Notes under the pieces: model-generated
The model's input: only the letters and a program-made list of their open reading frames with translations
What the model was told of the DNA's origin: nothing
Databases searched by the model: none
Translations under genes and position numbers: made by a program
In this document: positions 45,996 to 54,254 of the stretch, piece after piece
Position numbering within the stretch: the stretch's first letter is position 1
Layout of the letters: each line of letters starts with the position of its first letter
From: Olivibacter jilunii
GTDB lineage: Bacteria; Bacteroidota; Bacteroidia; Sphingobacteriales; Sphingobacteriaceae
Reading direction: 5' to 3'
DNA length: 64,000 bases
Assembly (NCBI RefSeq): GCF_900607235.1
Contig: NZ_LR027849.1
Coordinates: 1,116,001 to 1,180,000 of the forward strand

Positions 45996-46109
45996 AATAA
46001 ATGCCCGGATTGTTCATGGTATTTATTGAGGCAAAGATAAGGAATAGAATGAAAAAAAAATTGACTTACAATCATTTACATGAAACCATTATATAGCTGT
46101 AAAAAAGAA

Positions 46110-47066
46110 ATGTACCCTTTTAAAAATTTCGTAAAGCCTTGGTGTCTTGTTAGCTTAATATGTATTGCATTTTCTTCGTGCAAAAAGGAATACATAGATT
46201 ATCCCTATGCGGAGATTATCAATTTCAGTATCATCGATGCCAACGGCGCTGTGCTAAAAGCAGCTGTTGACAATAACGAAATCATTATTTATTGGCCACC
46301 CGAGCAAGCTGTTCCCGAAACCGTGACGCCTACGGTGACAGTATCGGAGCGAGCTAATGTACAACCTGCCTCCAATACGCCGATAGCTTTTACAGACGGT
46401 ACAAGTTTTACGGTTACTGCCGAAGACGGAACAGCCAAGGTATATAAACTAAAACGAATCATTAATGTACCGAAACCTTATGTGACGGACTTCAGTGGCA
46501 TAACAAGTTACAACGATAAAAATTTCATATTAGTTGGTGATCAGCTTAGTTTCGCCGGAGATTATTTCAATACAACGGAAGGGCAACTGAAAGTCTTTTT
46601 TCTCACAGCAGATGGGCGAGAAGTGGAAGTACCTATTTCCAATAGTACATCGCTAAATATTTGGGCTATTCCAGATGAAATGACTGTCGGCACCTATACG
46701 TCTATTCGATTAGAAAGTGCTCCGTATACCATTACTGTAGAAAGAGATTTTGAAGTAATTGAAGATCCGCGGCCAAGTAACATACCCTTAAACGAAGCCA
46801 TTACATTGAAAAGAGGAGAAGAATACAAGCTGGCGGGGAAAAACCTAGATAAAGTAACCCAACTGCTCTTGAATAATCAAAATTCCAGAACTTATATACC
46901 GGTAGAAATAGTAAACGTCTCATCCGATGAAATTACGTTAAGAATTCCGGTTGATTTCCCACTAAACACCTATCATTCGGTGCGATTTATTTATGCGTCC
47001 ACTCCTTATTTCTCGGACACGATTAATACGCTTTCTTTAAACAATACTCTTACGGTGACAGAGTAA
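46110..47066 (+). CDS. DUF5018/IPT-like lipoprotein, second copy
   Basis: The ATG at 46110 gives a 318-residue lipoprotein (signal WCLVSLICIAFSSCKK); an ATG at 46080 adds ten residues. The N-terminal YAEIINFSIIDANGAVLKA and VTPTVTVSERANVQP segments and a later Ig-like stretch (NLDKVTQLLLNN) parallel the protein encoded at 44286. The two differ enough to be separate family members. It is placed after a terminator and before the S41 protease, so it may belong to a separate transcript. Confidence 0.75.
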   Translation: MYPFKNFVKPWCLVSLICIAFSSCKKEYIDYPYAEIINFSIIDANGAVLKAAVDNNEIIIYWPPEQAVPETVTPTVTVSERANVQPASNTPIAFTDGTSFTVTAEDGTAKVYKLKRIINVPKPYVTDFSGITSYNDKNFILVGDQLSFAGDYFNTTEGQLKVFFLTADGREVEVPISNSTSLNIWAIPDEMTVGTYTSIRLESAPYTITVERDFEVIEDPRPSNIPLNEAITLKRGEEYKLAGKNLDKVTQLLLNNQNSRTYIPVEIVNVSSDEITLRIPVDFPLNTYHSVRFIYASTPYFSDTINTLSLNNTLTVTE

Positions 47067-47115
47067 TAGTATATGAATATCATTGAATGGCTACTAAAGA
47101 GAAAAGAAACAATTC

Positions 47116-48411
47116 ATGCGTCTAATTAGCAAGATATTATGCTATCCGTTTTTAGTAACAATTCTTTTTTCCTGTAAAAAGGAGGATTTAGGATTAACAG
47201 ACGAAGTAGTTTCGCCAACAACCGGTACACCGGTGGAGTTTACATTGGATTCTATTTTCCTTTACGCAAAACAAGTGTATTTATGGCGTGAAACTTTGCC
47301 CAGCTATACTGAATTTGATCCTCGAAATCGTTACGAGGCTGTCAGTCCTGAATTAAGGGCTTATAAATCGGAGTTATACGATATTTCACAGATGAACGTC
47401 AACCCTCAAACAGGCAATTCTTATGAGTTGCCTGTATATGCAGGCAGTCCTAAATATTCATACTTGGAGCAGGGAACTCCAAACAATGGCATCTCAACAA
47501 TGGCCACTATAGCGAACACCGGTTCGGAGTTCATGCCTCTATATAAGGTTGTTGAAACTGATAATAAAAAAATCGGCTATCTTTCCCTGGCCTCTTTTCC
47601 CGCTCTTACTGCCATTAAAGAGCAATTGAATGCTATTTTCGCTTCCTTCGCTAAAATAGGGATTACCGGCCTTATTATTGATCTTCGATCAAATGGGGGT
47701 GGTTATGTTGAGACTGCCGAATACCTGGCTAATTTAATCGTGCCTTCCAATTTAACCGGAAAGGTCATGTACAGTGAGAAATTTAATGACCTGATGCAAA
47801 ATGGAAAGGCCACCATCCTTAAAAATCAATTATATAGAGATGCCAATGGTAACGCAGTGCGCTATAAAGGGCGTTTAGCTACCATGGCGGATGTGAACTA
47901 TAGCAAAAGCTTCAATACCATTCTGTTTCAAAAAGCCGGCAATCTCGAAACGATTAACAATGTTTATTTTATCATTTCCGGTAATACCGCCTCAGCCAGT
48001 GAATTATTGATCAGTAGTTTAAAACCTTACTTTGATGTTAAGCTTATTGGCCAAAAAACATATGGTAAACCGGTAGGCTTTTTTGGTGTTCATATTGGTT
48101 CTTATACCATTTATCTCAGCAGTTTTATTTTGCAAAATGCCGTGGGTTGGTATGATTATTTTGAAGGGATGCAACCAGATGTGACAATAACTTTTTCTAC
48201 CGATACTTCCTTGGGTAATCTAGATGAACCAGGATTGTATACCGCTCTTTCCGTAATAGGAGGTAGCTTCAACTCGAGCAGCTTTTCAAATCGAAAATCT
48301 TTTACAAGCAGTGGTCACGAGGATATGAACAAAGAAAATTCGTCTACAATTCAAACGAGCCTATCGGGAAATTATATACCTATATATAAAAAGCAATTCA
48401 AGCTGAAATAA
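47116..48411 (+). CDS. S41 family peptidase lipoprotein of the haem locus
   Basis: A 431-residue lipoprotein (lipobox ILFSC, Cys20). The catalytic C-terminal peptidase region has LIIDLRSNGGG, the nucleophile Ser in GNTASASE (most likely Ser293) and the Lys in TYGKPVG (Lys318). The region before it is too short for a full PDZ domain, unlike most C-terminal processing peptidases. In this setting it may cut haem-carrying proteins or process the surface haem receptors; that role is inference. It ends before an 880-bp gap. Confidence 0.85.
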   Translation: MRLISKILCYPFLVTILFSCKKEDLGLTDEVVSPTTGTPVEFTLDSIFLYAKQVYLWRETLPSYTEFDPRNRYEAVSPELRAYKSELYDISQMNVNPQTGNSYELPVYAGSPKYSYLEQGTPNNGISTMATIANTGSEFMPLYKVVETDNKKIGYLSLASFPALTAIKEQLNAIFASFAKIGITGLIIDLRSNGGGYVETAEYLANLIVPSNLTGKVMYSEKFNDLMQNGKATILKNQLYRDANGNAVRYKGRLATMADVNYSKSFNTILFQKAGNLETINNVYFIISGNTASASELLISSLKPYFDVKLIGQKTYGKPVGFFGVHIGSYTIYLSSFILQNAVGWYDYFEGMQPDVTITFSTDTSLGNLDEPGLYTALSVIGGSFNSSSFSNRKSFTSSGHEDMNKENSSTIQTSLSGNYIPIYKKQFKLK

Positions 48412-48483
48412 ACATTGCGCCAGTTGCCATCATGCTAATAAGGCCTTTACAGATGGGCTGGTAAAAGCAAGGGGAATTGAAGT

Positions 48484-48588
48484 GATATTGACTCAACGAT
48501 TTCGCTGTTATCGCTTTGGTTTAATCCAAACATGCGCAAAACCGAAGAGCGAAACGATGAACTCATGAACTCCTTTGAAAACAAGTAA
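48484..48588 (+). pseudogene. Possible short gene remnant
   Basis: Codons 48484-48588 read DIDSTISLLSLWF and then NPNMRKTEERNDELMN and end at TAA. The frame lacks a start and is closed upstream by TGA at 48478. It may be the tail of a lost gene beside the repeat array. Confidence 0.25.
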
Positions 48589-48598
48589 ACGTGGTTAG

Positions 48599-49117
48599 GT
48601 TAAGGCGGTGCCCGTCGCTAAACTGATTTATTTACCCAAGCTTGAAGCAAACACAACGACAGTTAAGATAAAGGTGTGTAAGTTTACAGCAATAGTCGAT
48701 TGCTTTCCAACAAAGTCGATCTAATTTGCAACAAAAGTAGCTGCGTTTGTTAGAAAAACCTTCGCTTTTGCAATTAACTTTCGTTAAGCTACAAAAGACT
48801 TAGTTGTTTTTATAGCAAAGGTTCGCAACTTTATTATAGTGTTCCATGGAGCTCCTATGAACATGGTTACAGCTATAAGAAACTTACGAATGGTTGCAAC
48901 AAAATTATGTGAGTTTATGACAACTTTAGGTAAAGCTGCAACAAATGCAAATACTTCTGCAATAATAGCAGTACTGTTTACAGTAAAAGTGCTTGCGTTT
49001 ATAACGAACGCACAAAAAGTTATTGCAAAGTTGGCCATATTTAATTTAATGTTACCTAAAGATATTAAAAACTTACCGGAGTTTACTTCCGTCTTACTTA
49101 AGATAGTTATAAATTAG
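48599..49117 (+). repeat. Degenerate 21-bp repeat array encoding a decayed heptapeptide repeat
   Basis: When the sequence is split every 21 bases from 48599, about 24 consecutive units line up without indels; position 3 is T in almost all of them, with AA around positions 10-11. In the frame of the units the peptide pattern is hydrophobic at position 1 (Phe, Ala or Val), Lys/Asn at position 4 and Leu/Val/Ala at position 5, for example FATKVAA, VATKLCE, FMTTLGK, AATNANT and VIAKLAI. The frame has stops at 48722-48724 and 48785-48787 but is open from 48788 to the TAA at 49115. A GTG at 48839 could still start a 92-residue product. I read it as the relic of a FATKL-type heptad-repeat gene. Opposite-strand reading is its shadow. 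Confidence 0.6.
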
Positions 49118-49295
49118 GTAAGAAAAACGTCCTCTTTCACTTGCAGCCGTAGGTCAACCGTCGACGAAATTGATACAAAATTAAGCGGATTGCATACAGA
49201 CTTTATTTTCAAATTTTACAATCTTTGTTTCAGTCGATCGTTTAATTAGATATCGGTTATCGGTCATATTAACAACAAATAACGAATAACAAAAT
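49118..49295 (+). promoter_or_regulatory. Haem oxygenase upstream region with heptamer repeats
   Basis: Two perfect TATCGGT units in tandem (49251-49264) and two AATAAC units seven bases apart (49278-49283, 49285-49290) precede the start. Similar AATAAC units lie before hmuY. No clear -7 box is seen. Confidence 0.35.
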
Positions 49296-49856
49296 ATGTT
49301 AAGTACTAAAATAAAAGAAGCTACAAAAGCACCTCATCAACAATTGGAAGGCGTAGTAGTGAGAAAATTAAAAGCAATCAACGGTGATAAGGATTATGCT
49401 GAATTTCTAAAATTTTTCTACGCCTATTTTAATGCGGTAGAAGAGGTTATCAAGCCCTATATTACAGACGCTGTTTTACCGGATTATAAAGAAAGAAGAA
49501 ATTCCGGCTACATAAAAGCCGATATAGAAGATTTAGGCGAAAGCACAGATCAGCTACCTGAAGTAGAAGCTCCAACTATAACAACGGTTCAAGAAGCCTT
49601 AGGTGCGTTATATGTGTTAGAAGGTTCAATTATGGGAGGAAGTATCATTGTTAAAATGCTTGAAAAGCTTGGCATAACAAGGGGATTGTCCTTCTTTTCA
49701 GGCTATGGAGCAGAAACCCCACAGAAATGGAGCATATTTGTAACTGTTTTAAATGCGCACGCTAAAAATGAAGGAGAGGAGAACCTAGCCATTAAAGCCG
49801 CCAACAACACTTTTTCGCTATTTGGAAGAACATTTGAACGCGAAGAAGTGGCTTAA
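49296..49856 (+). CDS. Biliverdin-producing haem oxygenase
   Basis: A 186-residue all-helical haem oxygenase. The proximal ligand is His14 in TKAPHQQLE and the distal helix is GALYVLEGSIMGGSII, a Gly-rich motif around the haem oxygen site. It would cleave imported haem to biliverdin, CO and Fe2+, completing the haem-uptake pathway of this locus. It has its own leader and a strong terminator, so it is a separate transcript from the HmuY genes. Confidence 0.93.
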   Translation: MLSTKIKEATKAPHQQLEGVVVRKLKAINGDKDYAEFLKFFYAYFNAVEEVIKPYITDAVLPDYKERRNSGYIKADIEDLGESTDQLPEVEAPTITTVQEALGALYVLEGSIMGGSIIVKMLEKLGITRGLSFFSGYGAETPQKWSIFVTVLNAHAKNEGEENLAIKAANNTFSLFGRTFEREEVA

Positions 49857-49878
49857 CGCGTAAATGATTTTAAAACCT

Positions 49879-49913
49879 AACAGAAAGGCCGAAATTATTT
49901 CGGCCTTTCTGTT
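49879..49913. terminator. Strong bidirectional terminator between haem oxygenase and desaturase genes
   Basis: A 16-bp perfect stem, AACAGAAAGGCCGAAA (49879-49894) with TTTCGGCCTTTCTGTT (49898-49913), has a 3-nt loop. Both strands end in T-rich sequence, and it separates two convergent genes. Confidence 0.92.
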
Positions 49914-49942
49914 TATTACTTAAGGTAACCGTTATAATCCGA

Positions 49943-50944
49943 TTATTCTACGTTGACAACTGATTTGCTATTGCTTGGGGTAGCCTTTGTTTTCCCTCTG
50001 TTATCACGTGCCATTCTCGAATAAAGTGACAATTTTCTATCAAAAATAAACCTTAATAATAAACGCGTATAAGATCTGTGATGGCCCAAGGAGTCATAGT
50101 AAGGACCTGCAATTTTCTTAATTTTTGGCAAATTGTTCCATGGAATTGATGGAAAGTCATGGTGTTCATTATGATAGCCGACATTTAAATTGACAACATT
50201 TAATACCCCATAGTAGCTTTTTGTTTCCTGATCTTCATCATGGGTTAAAAAATGCTCTTGAATCCACCGAGCACCAAGTGGATGCAACCCTACCGAGAAA
50301 AAAAAGCTGGCGACTAAATAAACCACTGCTTTCCACTGCCAGAAATAAAAAATCAAACCCATAAAGATGAACTGTACGAGATAATTCAACGCTACCCATT
50401 TATCAAACATCTTAATCTCTTTGCTCATCCGTCCCAAGCGCGATGCTTGAACAATAGGATATAAAAGTAACCATAGTGCTTTTCCCAGCGTAGAGTTGTT
50501 AACCAGCTTTGCCTCCCATTCACTGGGCATATCAGCATCCAATTCCTCGATGCCCTGAAAAGCATGGTGTTTCAAGTGATACTTCTGAAAGGATACTGAG
50601 CTTGGGAATACGAGGGGTAAATTTGCAAAAATGCCTGAAAGTGTGTTAAGCACTCTATTTTTGAAGATCAAATTGTGTGAACATTCATGAATACAAATAA
50701 ATAAAGTATGACATGCAAAAGCACCAATTAAATAAGCACATGGGAAGATAAACCACCACGATTCATCATACAAAATCCATGACATGGCTATTTGTATACC
50801 TACACATAGGACTATCACTAAAAAGGTATACGGATTTCTACCTATTAAATGTCGAATTTCGGGATGACTGGATATGATTTCTTTGGTTCTAAGTTTATGC
50901 GGTTCACAATTTTCCGACCAGCTAAAGCTCTTTTTCTTACTCAT
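49943..50944 (-). CDS. Membrane fatty-acid desaturase, sphingolipid delta-4-desaturase-like
   Basis: A 333-residue integral membrane di-iron desaturase with histidine boxes H86-ECS-H90, H123-LK-H126-H127 and H258-NE-H261-H262. The last, NVGYHNEHHDFPSIP, and the nearby SYYGVLN, HPLGARWIQEHF and SLYSRMAR segments closely follow eukaryotic dihydroceramide desaturase (DES1), in which the box is NVGYHNEHHDFP and the end is SPYSRMKR. The N-terminal HPEIRHLI also has a counterpart there (YPEIKSLM). The family match to a membrane desaturase is certain; a sphingolipid substrate is inference, supported by Sphingobacteriaceae making sphingolipids. An alternative is a fatty-acyl desaturase for the nearby PKS product. 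Confidence 0.85.
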   Translation of the reverse strand: MSKKKSFSWSENCEPHKLRTKEIISSHPEIRHLIGRNPYTFLVIVLCVGIQIAMSWILYDESWWFIFPCAYLIGAFACHTLFICIHECSHNLIFKNRVLNTLSGIFANLPLVFPSSVSFQKYHLKHHAFQGIEELDADMPSEWEAKLVNNSTLGKALWLLLYPIVQASRLGRMSKEIKMFDKWVALNYLVQFIFMGLIFYFWQWKAVVYLVASFFFSVGLHPLGARWIQEHFLTHDEDQETKSYYGVLNVVNLNVGYHNEHHDFPSIPWNNLPKIKKIAGPYYDSLGHHRSYTRLLLRFIFDRKLSLYSRMARDNRGKTKATPSNSKSVVNVE

Positions 50945-51072
50945 TTATACACATTAGGGTTTATTCTTAATAACGTGTAAGATATTGCAAAAGTATTAGA
51001 AATGCAATTTTTTTGTAAAAATTCACGAAATTATTTCTCTTTTTGAAATCAAAACGATTAATCGACATACAA

Positions 51073-52539
51073 TCATTTCTTATTCAATAAATTAGCCTTT
51101 TCCTCAGCACTTATATCTCCTTTTTTATCCCTATTTCTATTGCGAAGCATATAGATAAGACTCGATTTTTGCGGCAGTTTTAGCGCAGGCAAAACAGCTA
51201 GCAGGATAATAACGGCCGTTATTAGAAAACTATTTTGCAAGGCGAAATGTTCCGCTACCTGATCGGGGTATTGGTTTTCCAAATAACGATCATATATAAA
51301 TGTATGTATAACTGCACTTACGGCTATTCCAATGGAGCCTCCTACCTGTAGGAACAAACTGTTCAGCGCCGTTGCAGTTTGCGTCTGATTTGGTTTAACA
51401 GCATTGAGAAGTGCTGTAGAAACCGGTGCTACCAGTAGGCTCATGCCGAGTCCTCTTATCGCCATCGTAAACAAAATAAACCATACGGAAACACCGATAT
51501 CAATTCTAGCCAGCATAAAGAAAGAAATAGATACAATTAAAATACCGCTAATTGATATATTTCGGATCATTCCTTTATCGGCTAATCTACCCGATAACGG
51601 CCTGCTTACCAGCATAATTAATGCGTTTGGCAGCATTAACAACCCGGATTCAATTTCGGTATAACCTAACAGTCCCTGAAGCAAAAAAGGTAAAAAGAAC
51701 ATGCCGCCATAAAGAGCCAAAGATCGAATAATCGTTATCGTAGCAGCAACATTAAATTGCCTTATTCTAAAAACATTCAGGTCGAGCAGTGATTGGGGCT
51801 TCTTTGCTGACTGTACAAAGAAGTACAGCATCAAAAGTGTAATCAGGAGGCCAACGAAAAATGAAACAGATAAAAAGCCTTGCTTACTGATCGTCGATAT
51901 CGTGTATTGTAAAATGATAATAAAGATTGAAAAGAATATAAATCCCCTTACATCAAACCTACTTTCCTTATCAACTTGCCGCTTTAAAAAGCTTAAGTAA
52001 CGTATTGAAAAAAAGATCGTTAAAGCCCCGATCGGTATGTTAATATAAAAAATAGATTCCCAGCCCAAGTAGTGCGTGAGTACTCCACCAAGTGTTGGGC
52101 CCAAGGCGGGGCCCATCACATTTCCCATTCCCCACCAACCAATTGCCGTACCGCGTTCTTCTTTCGGAAAGGTCTCGCTTAAAATTGCCAGCGAAGTGGG
52201 GGATAGCGATCCGCCGCCTATAGCCTGTATTATCCTGGAAATAACTAGCATGTCCAAACTTACCGAGAGACTACACAATAAGGAACCAAGGGTAAAAATG
52301 ACAATACTTCCAAGAAACAAATAATAGTAACCAAAGCGTTTCTTTAGCCAGTTCGTCAAGGGTATAAAAAGCGAGAACGAAATCATATAGGCAGTGATTA
52401 CCCATTCAATTTGGTTAAGATCAACCCCGAAATCATTTCGCATTACCGGCAAAGAAACGTTTACAATGCTACTATCAATTGCGGCCATGGACGTAGCCAT
52501 CATTAATGTAGCGAGTACAAAGGACCTGTTTATTAACAT
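51073..52539 (-). CDS. DHA2-type (EmrB/QacA-like) MFS exporter
   Basis: A 488-residue transporter with about fourteen membrane segments from the ATG at 52539; the TTG at 52548 adds three residues. DHA2 motifs include DSSIVNVSLPVM in helix 1, SRIIQAIGGGSLSPTSLAIL in the first half and a GWWGMGNVMGPALGPTLGGVL motif. The cytoplasmic tail is basic. Such pumps export lipophilic compounds or drugs. Its place between a desaturase and a cyclopropane synthase makes a lipid or product exporter plausible. Confidence 0.9.
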   Translation of the reverse strand: MLINRSFVLATLMMATSMAAIDSSIVNVSLPVMRNDFGVDLNQIEWVITAYMISFSLFIPLTNWLKKRFGYYYLFLGSIVIFTLGSLLCSLSVSLDMLVISRIIQAIGGGSLSPTSLAILSETFPKEERGTAIGWWGMGNVMGPALGPTLGGVLTHYLGWESIFYINIPIGALTIFFSIRYLSFLKRQVDKESRFDVRGFIFFSIFIIILQYTISTISKQGFLSVSFFVGLLITLLMLYFFVQSAKKPQSLLDLNVFRIRQFNVAATITIIRSLALYGGMFFLPFLLQGLLGYTEIESGLLMLPNALIMLVSRPLSGRLADKGMIRNISISGILIVSISFFMLARIDIGVSVWFILFTMAIRGLGMSLLVAPVSTALLNAVKPNQTQTATALNSLFLQVGGSIGIAVSAVIHTFIYDRYLENQYPDQVAEHFALQNSFLITAVIILLAVLPALKLPQKSSLIYMLRNRNRDKKGDISAEEKANLLNKK

Positions 52540-52719
52540 GTTTTGCAAAGATACTCAAATCGTATATAAACTCTAGTTGATCAACTTCATATCTCATGCC
52601 GGTTTATATTGAGATTAATCGGCGCTTTATTCTCGAGAACTTCACCCGATAATAAACATCTTACCCCTTTAACTGTTAAAAACATAGTTGCTTAACTGAA
52701 CTAATTTAACTTGAACGCT

Positions 52720-53829
52720 ATGTTAAGAGATTTACTGAACGATTTTTTAGCACCATGTGATATACAGATTAACGGTTCCAGACCCCACGACTTACAGGTT
52801 GTTGACAGTCGATTCTATAAAGAAGTTCTAAAACGAGGTTCGCTCGGTTTAGGTGAGTCATTTATGCAAGGCTGGTGGGTTTCAAACGATATTGAGGAAC
52901 TCTTATATCGTTTAATCCAAGCTAATTTAAGTGACAAATTTAAAAGAAAACCAACCCTATTCTGGTACTATCTGAAATCAAGGCTATTTAATTTACAGAA
53001 TAAGAAAAGATCGATAGATGTAGCCTTAAAGCATTATAACATTGGCAACGAACTTTATCAATATATGCTCGGAAAAACGATGATGTATTCTTGTGCCTAT
53101 TGGAAAGATGCCAAGACTCTAGAGGAGGCCCAAGAAAGAAAACTAGATCTTATTTGTAAAAAACTGGATTTATCCGCCGGTCAAACTGTTTTGGATATAG
53201 GTTGCGGTTGGGGCGGTTTTGCAAAGTTTGCAAGTGAAAATTATGGTGTTACCGTAACAGGAATCTCCATTGCCGCGGAGCAGATTGAGTTTGCCAAGAC
53301 ATGGTGCCATAAGTTGCCTGTTGAATTTAGATTGCAGGATTATCGCGACTTGGATGAAAAATTTGACCGTATCGTTTCCATTGGAATGTTCGAGCATGTC
53401 GGATACAAAAACTATCGCATCTTTATGCAAACAGTGCATAATTGTTTAAAATCCAACGGTCTCTTTCTGCTTCATTGTATTGGTGGAAACGAGGCTTCAA
53501 CAGCAACTGATCCGTGGATACATAAGTATATATTTCCAAACGGACTAATACCTTCACCAAGGCAATTAACCGCTGCCATGGAACCTTATTTCACGTTGGA
53601 AGATTGGCATAACTTTGGTCCTGATTACGAGTTGACCCTGAATGCCTGGCAAGAAAATTTTAAAAACTATTGGCATTGCATAAAAAACAGTTATGACGAT
53701 CTCTTTTACAGGATGTGGCTGTATTATTTAAATGTAAGTGCAGCTTCGTTTAAAGCCCGTCATAATAATGTTTGGCAATTGGTCTTATCAAAAAAAGGGA
53801 ATATAGCCCGCTATTTCTCTGTACGTTAA
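52720..53829 (+). CDS. cfa: Cyclopropane-fatty-acyl-phospholipid synthase
   Basis: The ATG at 52720 yields 369 residues, close to E. coli Cfa (382). The N-terminal lipid-binding part runs to about residue 105 (GSLGLGESFMQGWW), and the SAM-binding part has HYNIGNELYQYMLGKTMMYSCAYW, VLDIGCGWGGFAKFA and SIGMFEHVGYKNY. It methylenates cis double bonds in membrane lipids at the cytoplasmic face using SAM. It is convergent with the PKS operon, across the inverted repeat at 53839-53938. Confidence 0.95.
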   Translation: MLRDLLNDFLAPCDIQINGSRPHDLQVVDSRFYKEVLKRGSLGLGESFMQGWWVSNDIEELLYRLIQANLSDKFKRKPTLFWYYLKSRLFNLQNKKRSIDVALKHYNIGNELYQYMLGKTMMYSCAYWKDAKTLEEAQERKLDLICKKLDLSAGQTVLDIGCGWGGFAKFASENYGVTVTGISIAAEQIEFAKTWCHKLPVEFRLQDYRDLDEKFDRIVSIGMFEHVGYKNYRIFMQTVHNCLKSNGLFLLHCIGGNEASTATDPWIHKYIFPNGLIPSPRQLTAAMEPYFTLEDWHNFGPDYELTLNAWQENFKNYWHCIKNSYDDLFYRMWLYYLNVSAASFKARHNNVWQLVLSKKGNIARYFSVR

Positions 53830-53838
53830 GAGCCCATT

Positions 53839-53938
53839 CCGAGGATGTCTAAAAGCCGTCTTTGTGACCGACATGTTTAGTTCATGTAATGAAAGAACCC
53901 TGACGTTGGCAGCGTAGCGACTTCCAGACATCCTACGG
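53839..53938. repeat. Inverted-repeat-bounded 100-bp intergenic unit
   Basis: CCGAGGATGTCT (53839-53850) and AGACATCCTACGG (53926-53938) are inverted repeats with one extra base; an inner ACATG/CATGT pair lies around 53870-53888. The element fills the convergent gap between the CFA synthase and ACP genes. It may be a terminator or a MITE-like unit. Confidence 0.5.
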
Positions 53939-53951
53939 ATTAAATGGAATA

Positions 53952-54254
53952 TTAAACTTGAGAAGAAAGTATATAATTTACGATGTCCTTTATTTTTAGA
54001 TCAATCAATTGATCCAAATCCAAGCCAGAGAGCCAACCGGTAAAATCGATACCCTCTCCAAAATGTGCTTTTACTTTTTCCGAAAAAGAGACGATCTCAA
54101 TACTATCCATCTCTAAATCTTTTGTAAAAGAACTTTCCATCGAGATGTCCATTTCTTCAATAAATTCTTCACCGATAATATCTGTTATAAACTGCTTCAA
54201 TAAGCTAAAGATTTCCTCACTTTTTAGTTTGTTGTAATTTTCTACAGTGTCCAT
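53952..54254 (-). CDS. Acyl carrier protein of the PKS operon
   Basis: A 100-residue free acyl carrier protein. The phosphopantetheine site is Ser51 in LEMDSIEIV, which differs from the PfaA-type DSIKR of the synthase ACPs. Acidic residues surround it, typical of ACPs. Its start overlaps the end of the second synthase by 13 bp, so translation is probably coupled. It may receive the finished chain or load substrates onto the synthases. Confidence 0.9.
   Translation of the reverse strand: MDTVENYNKLKSEEIFSLLKQFITDIIGEEFIEEMDISMESSFTKDLEMDSIEIVSFSEKVKAHFGEGIDFTGWLSGLDLDQLIDLKIKDIVNYILSSQV

Noticed and set aside
48784-49038. An 84-codon minus-strand frame in the haem-locus gap
   Set aside because: It is the opposite-strand shadow of the 21-bp repeat array. 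The alanine/phenylalanine richness comes from the repeat itself.
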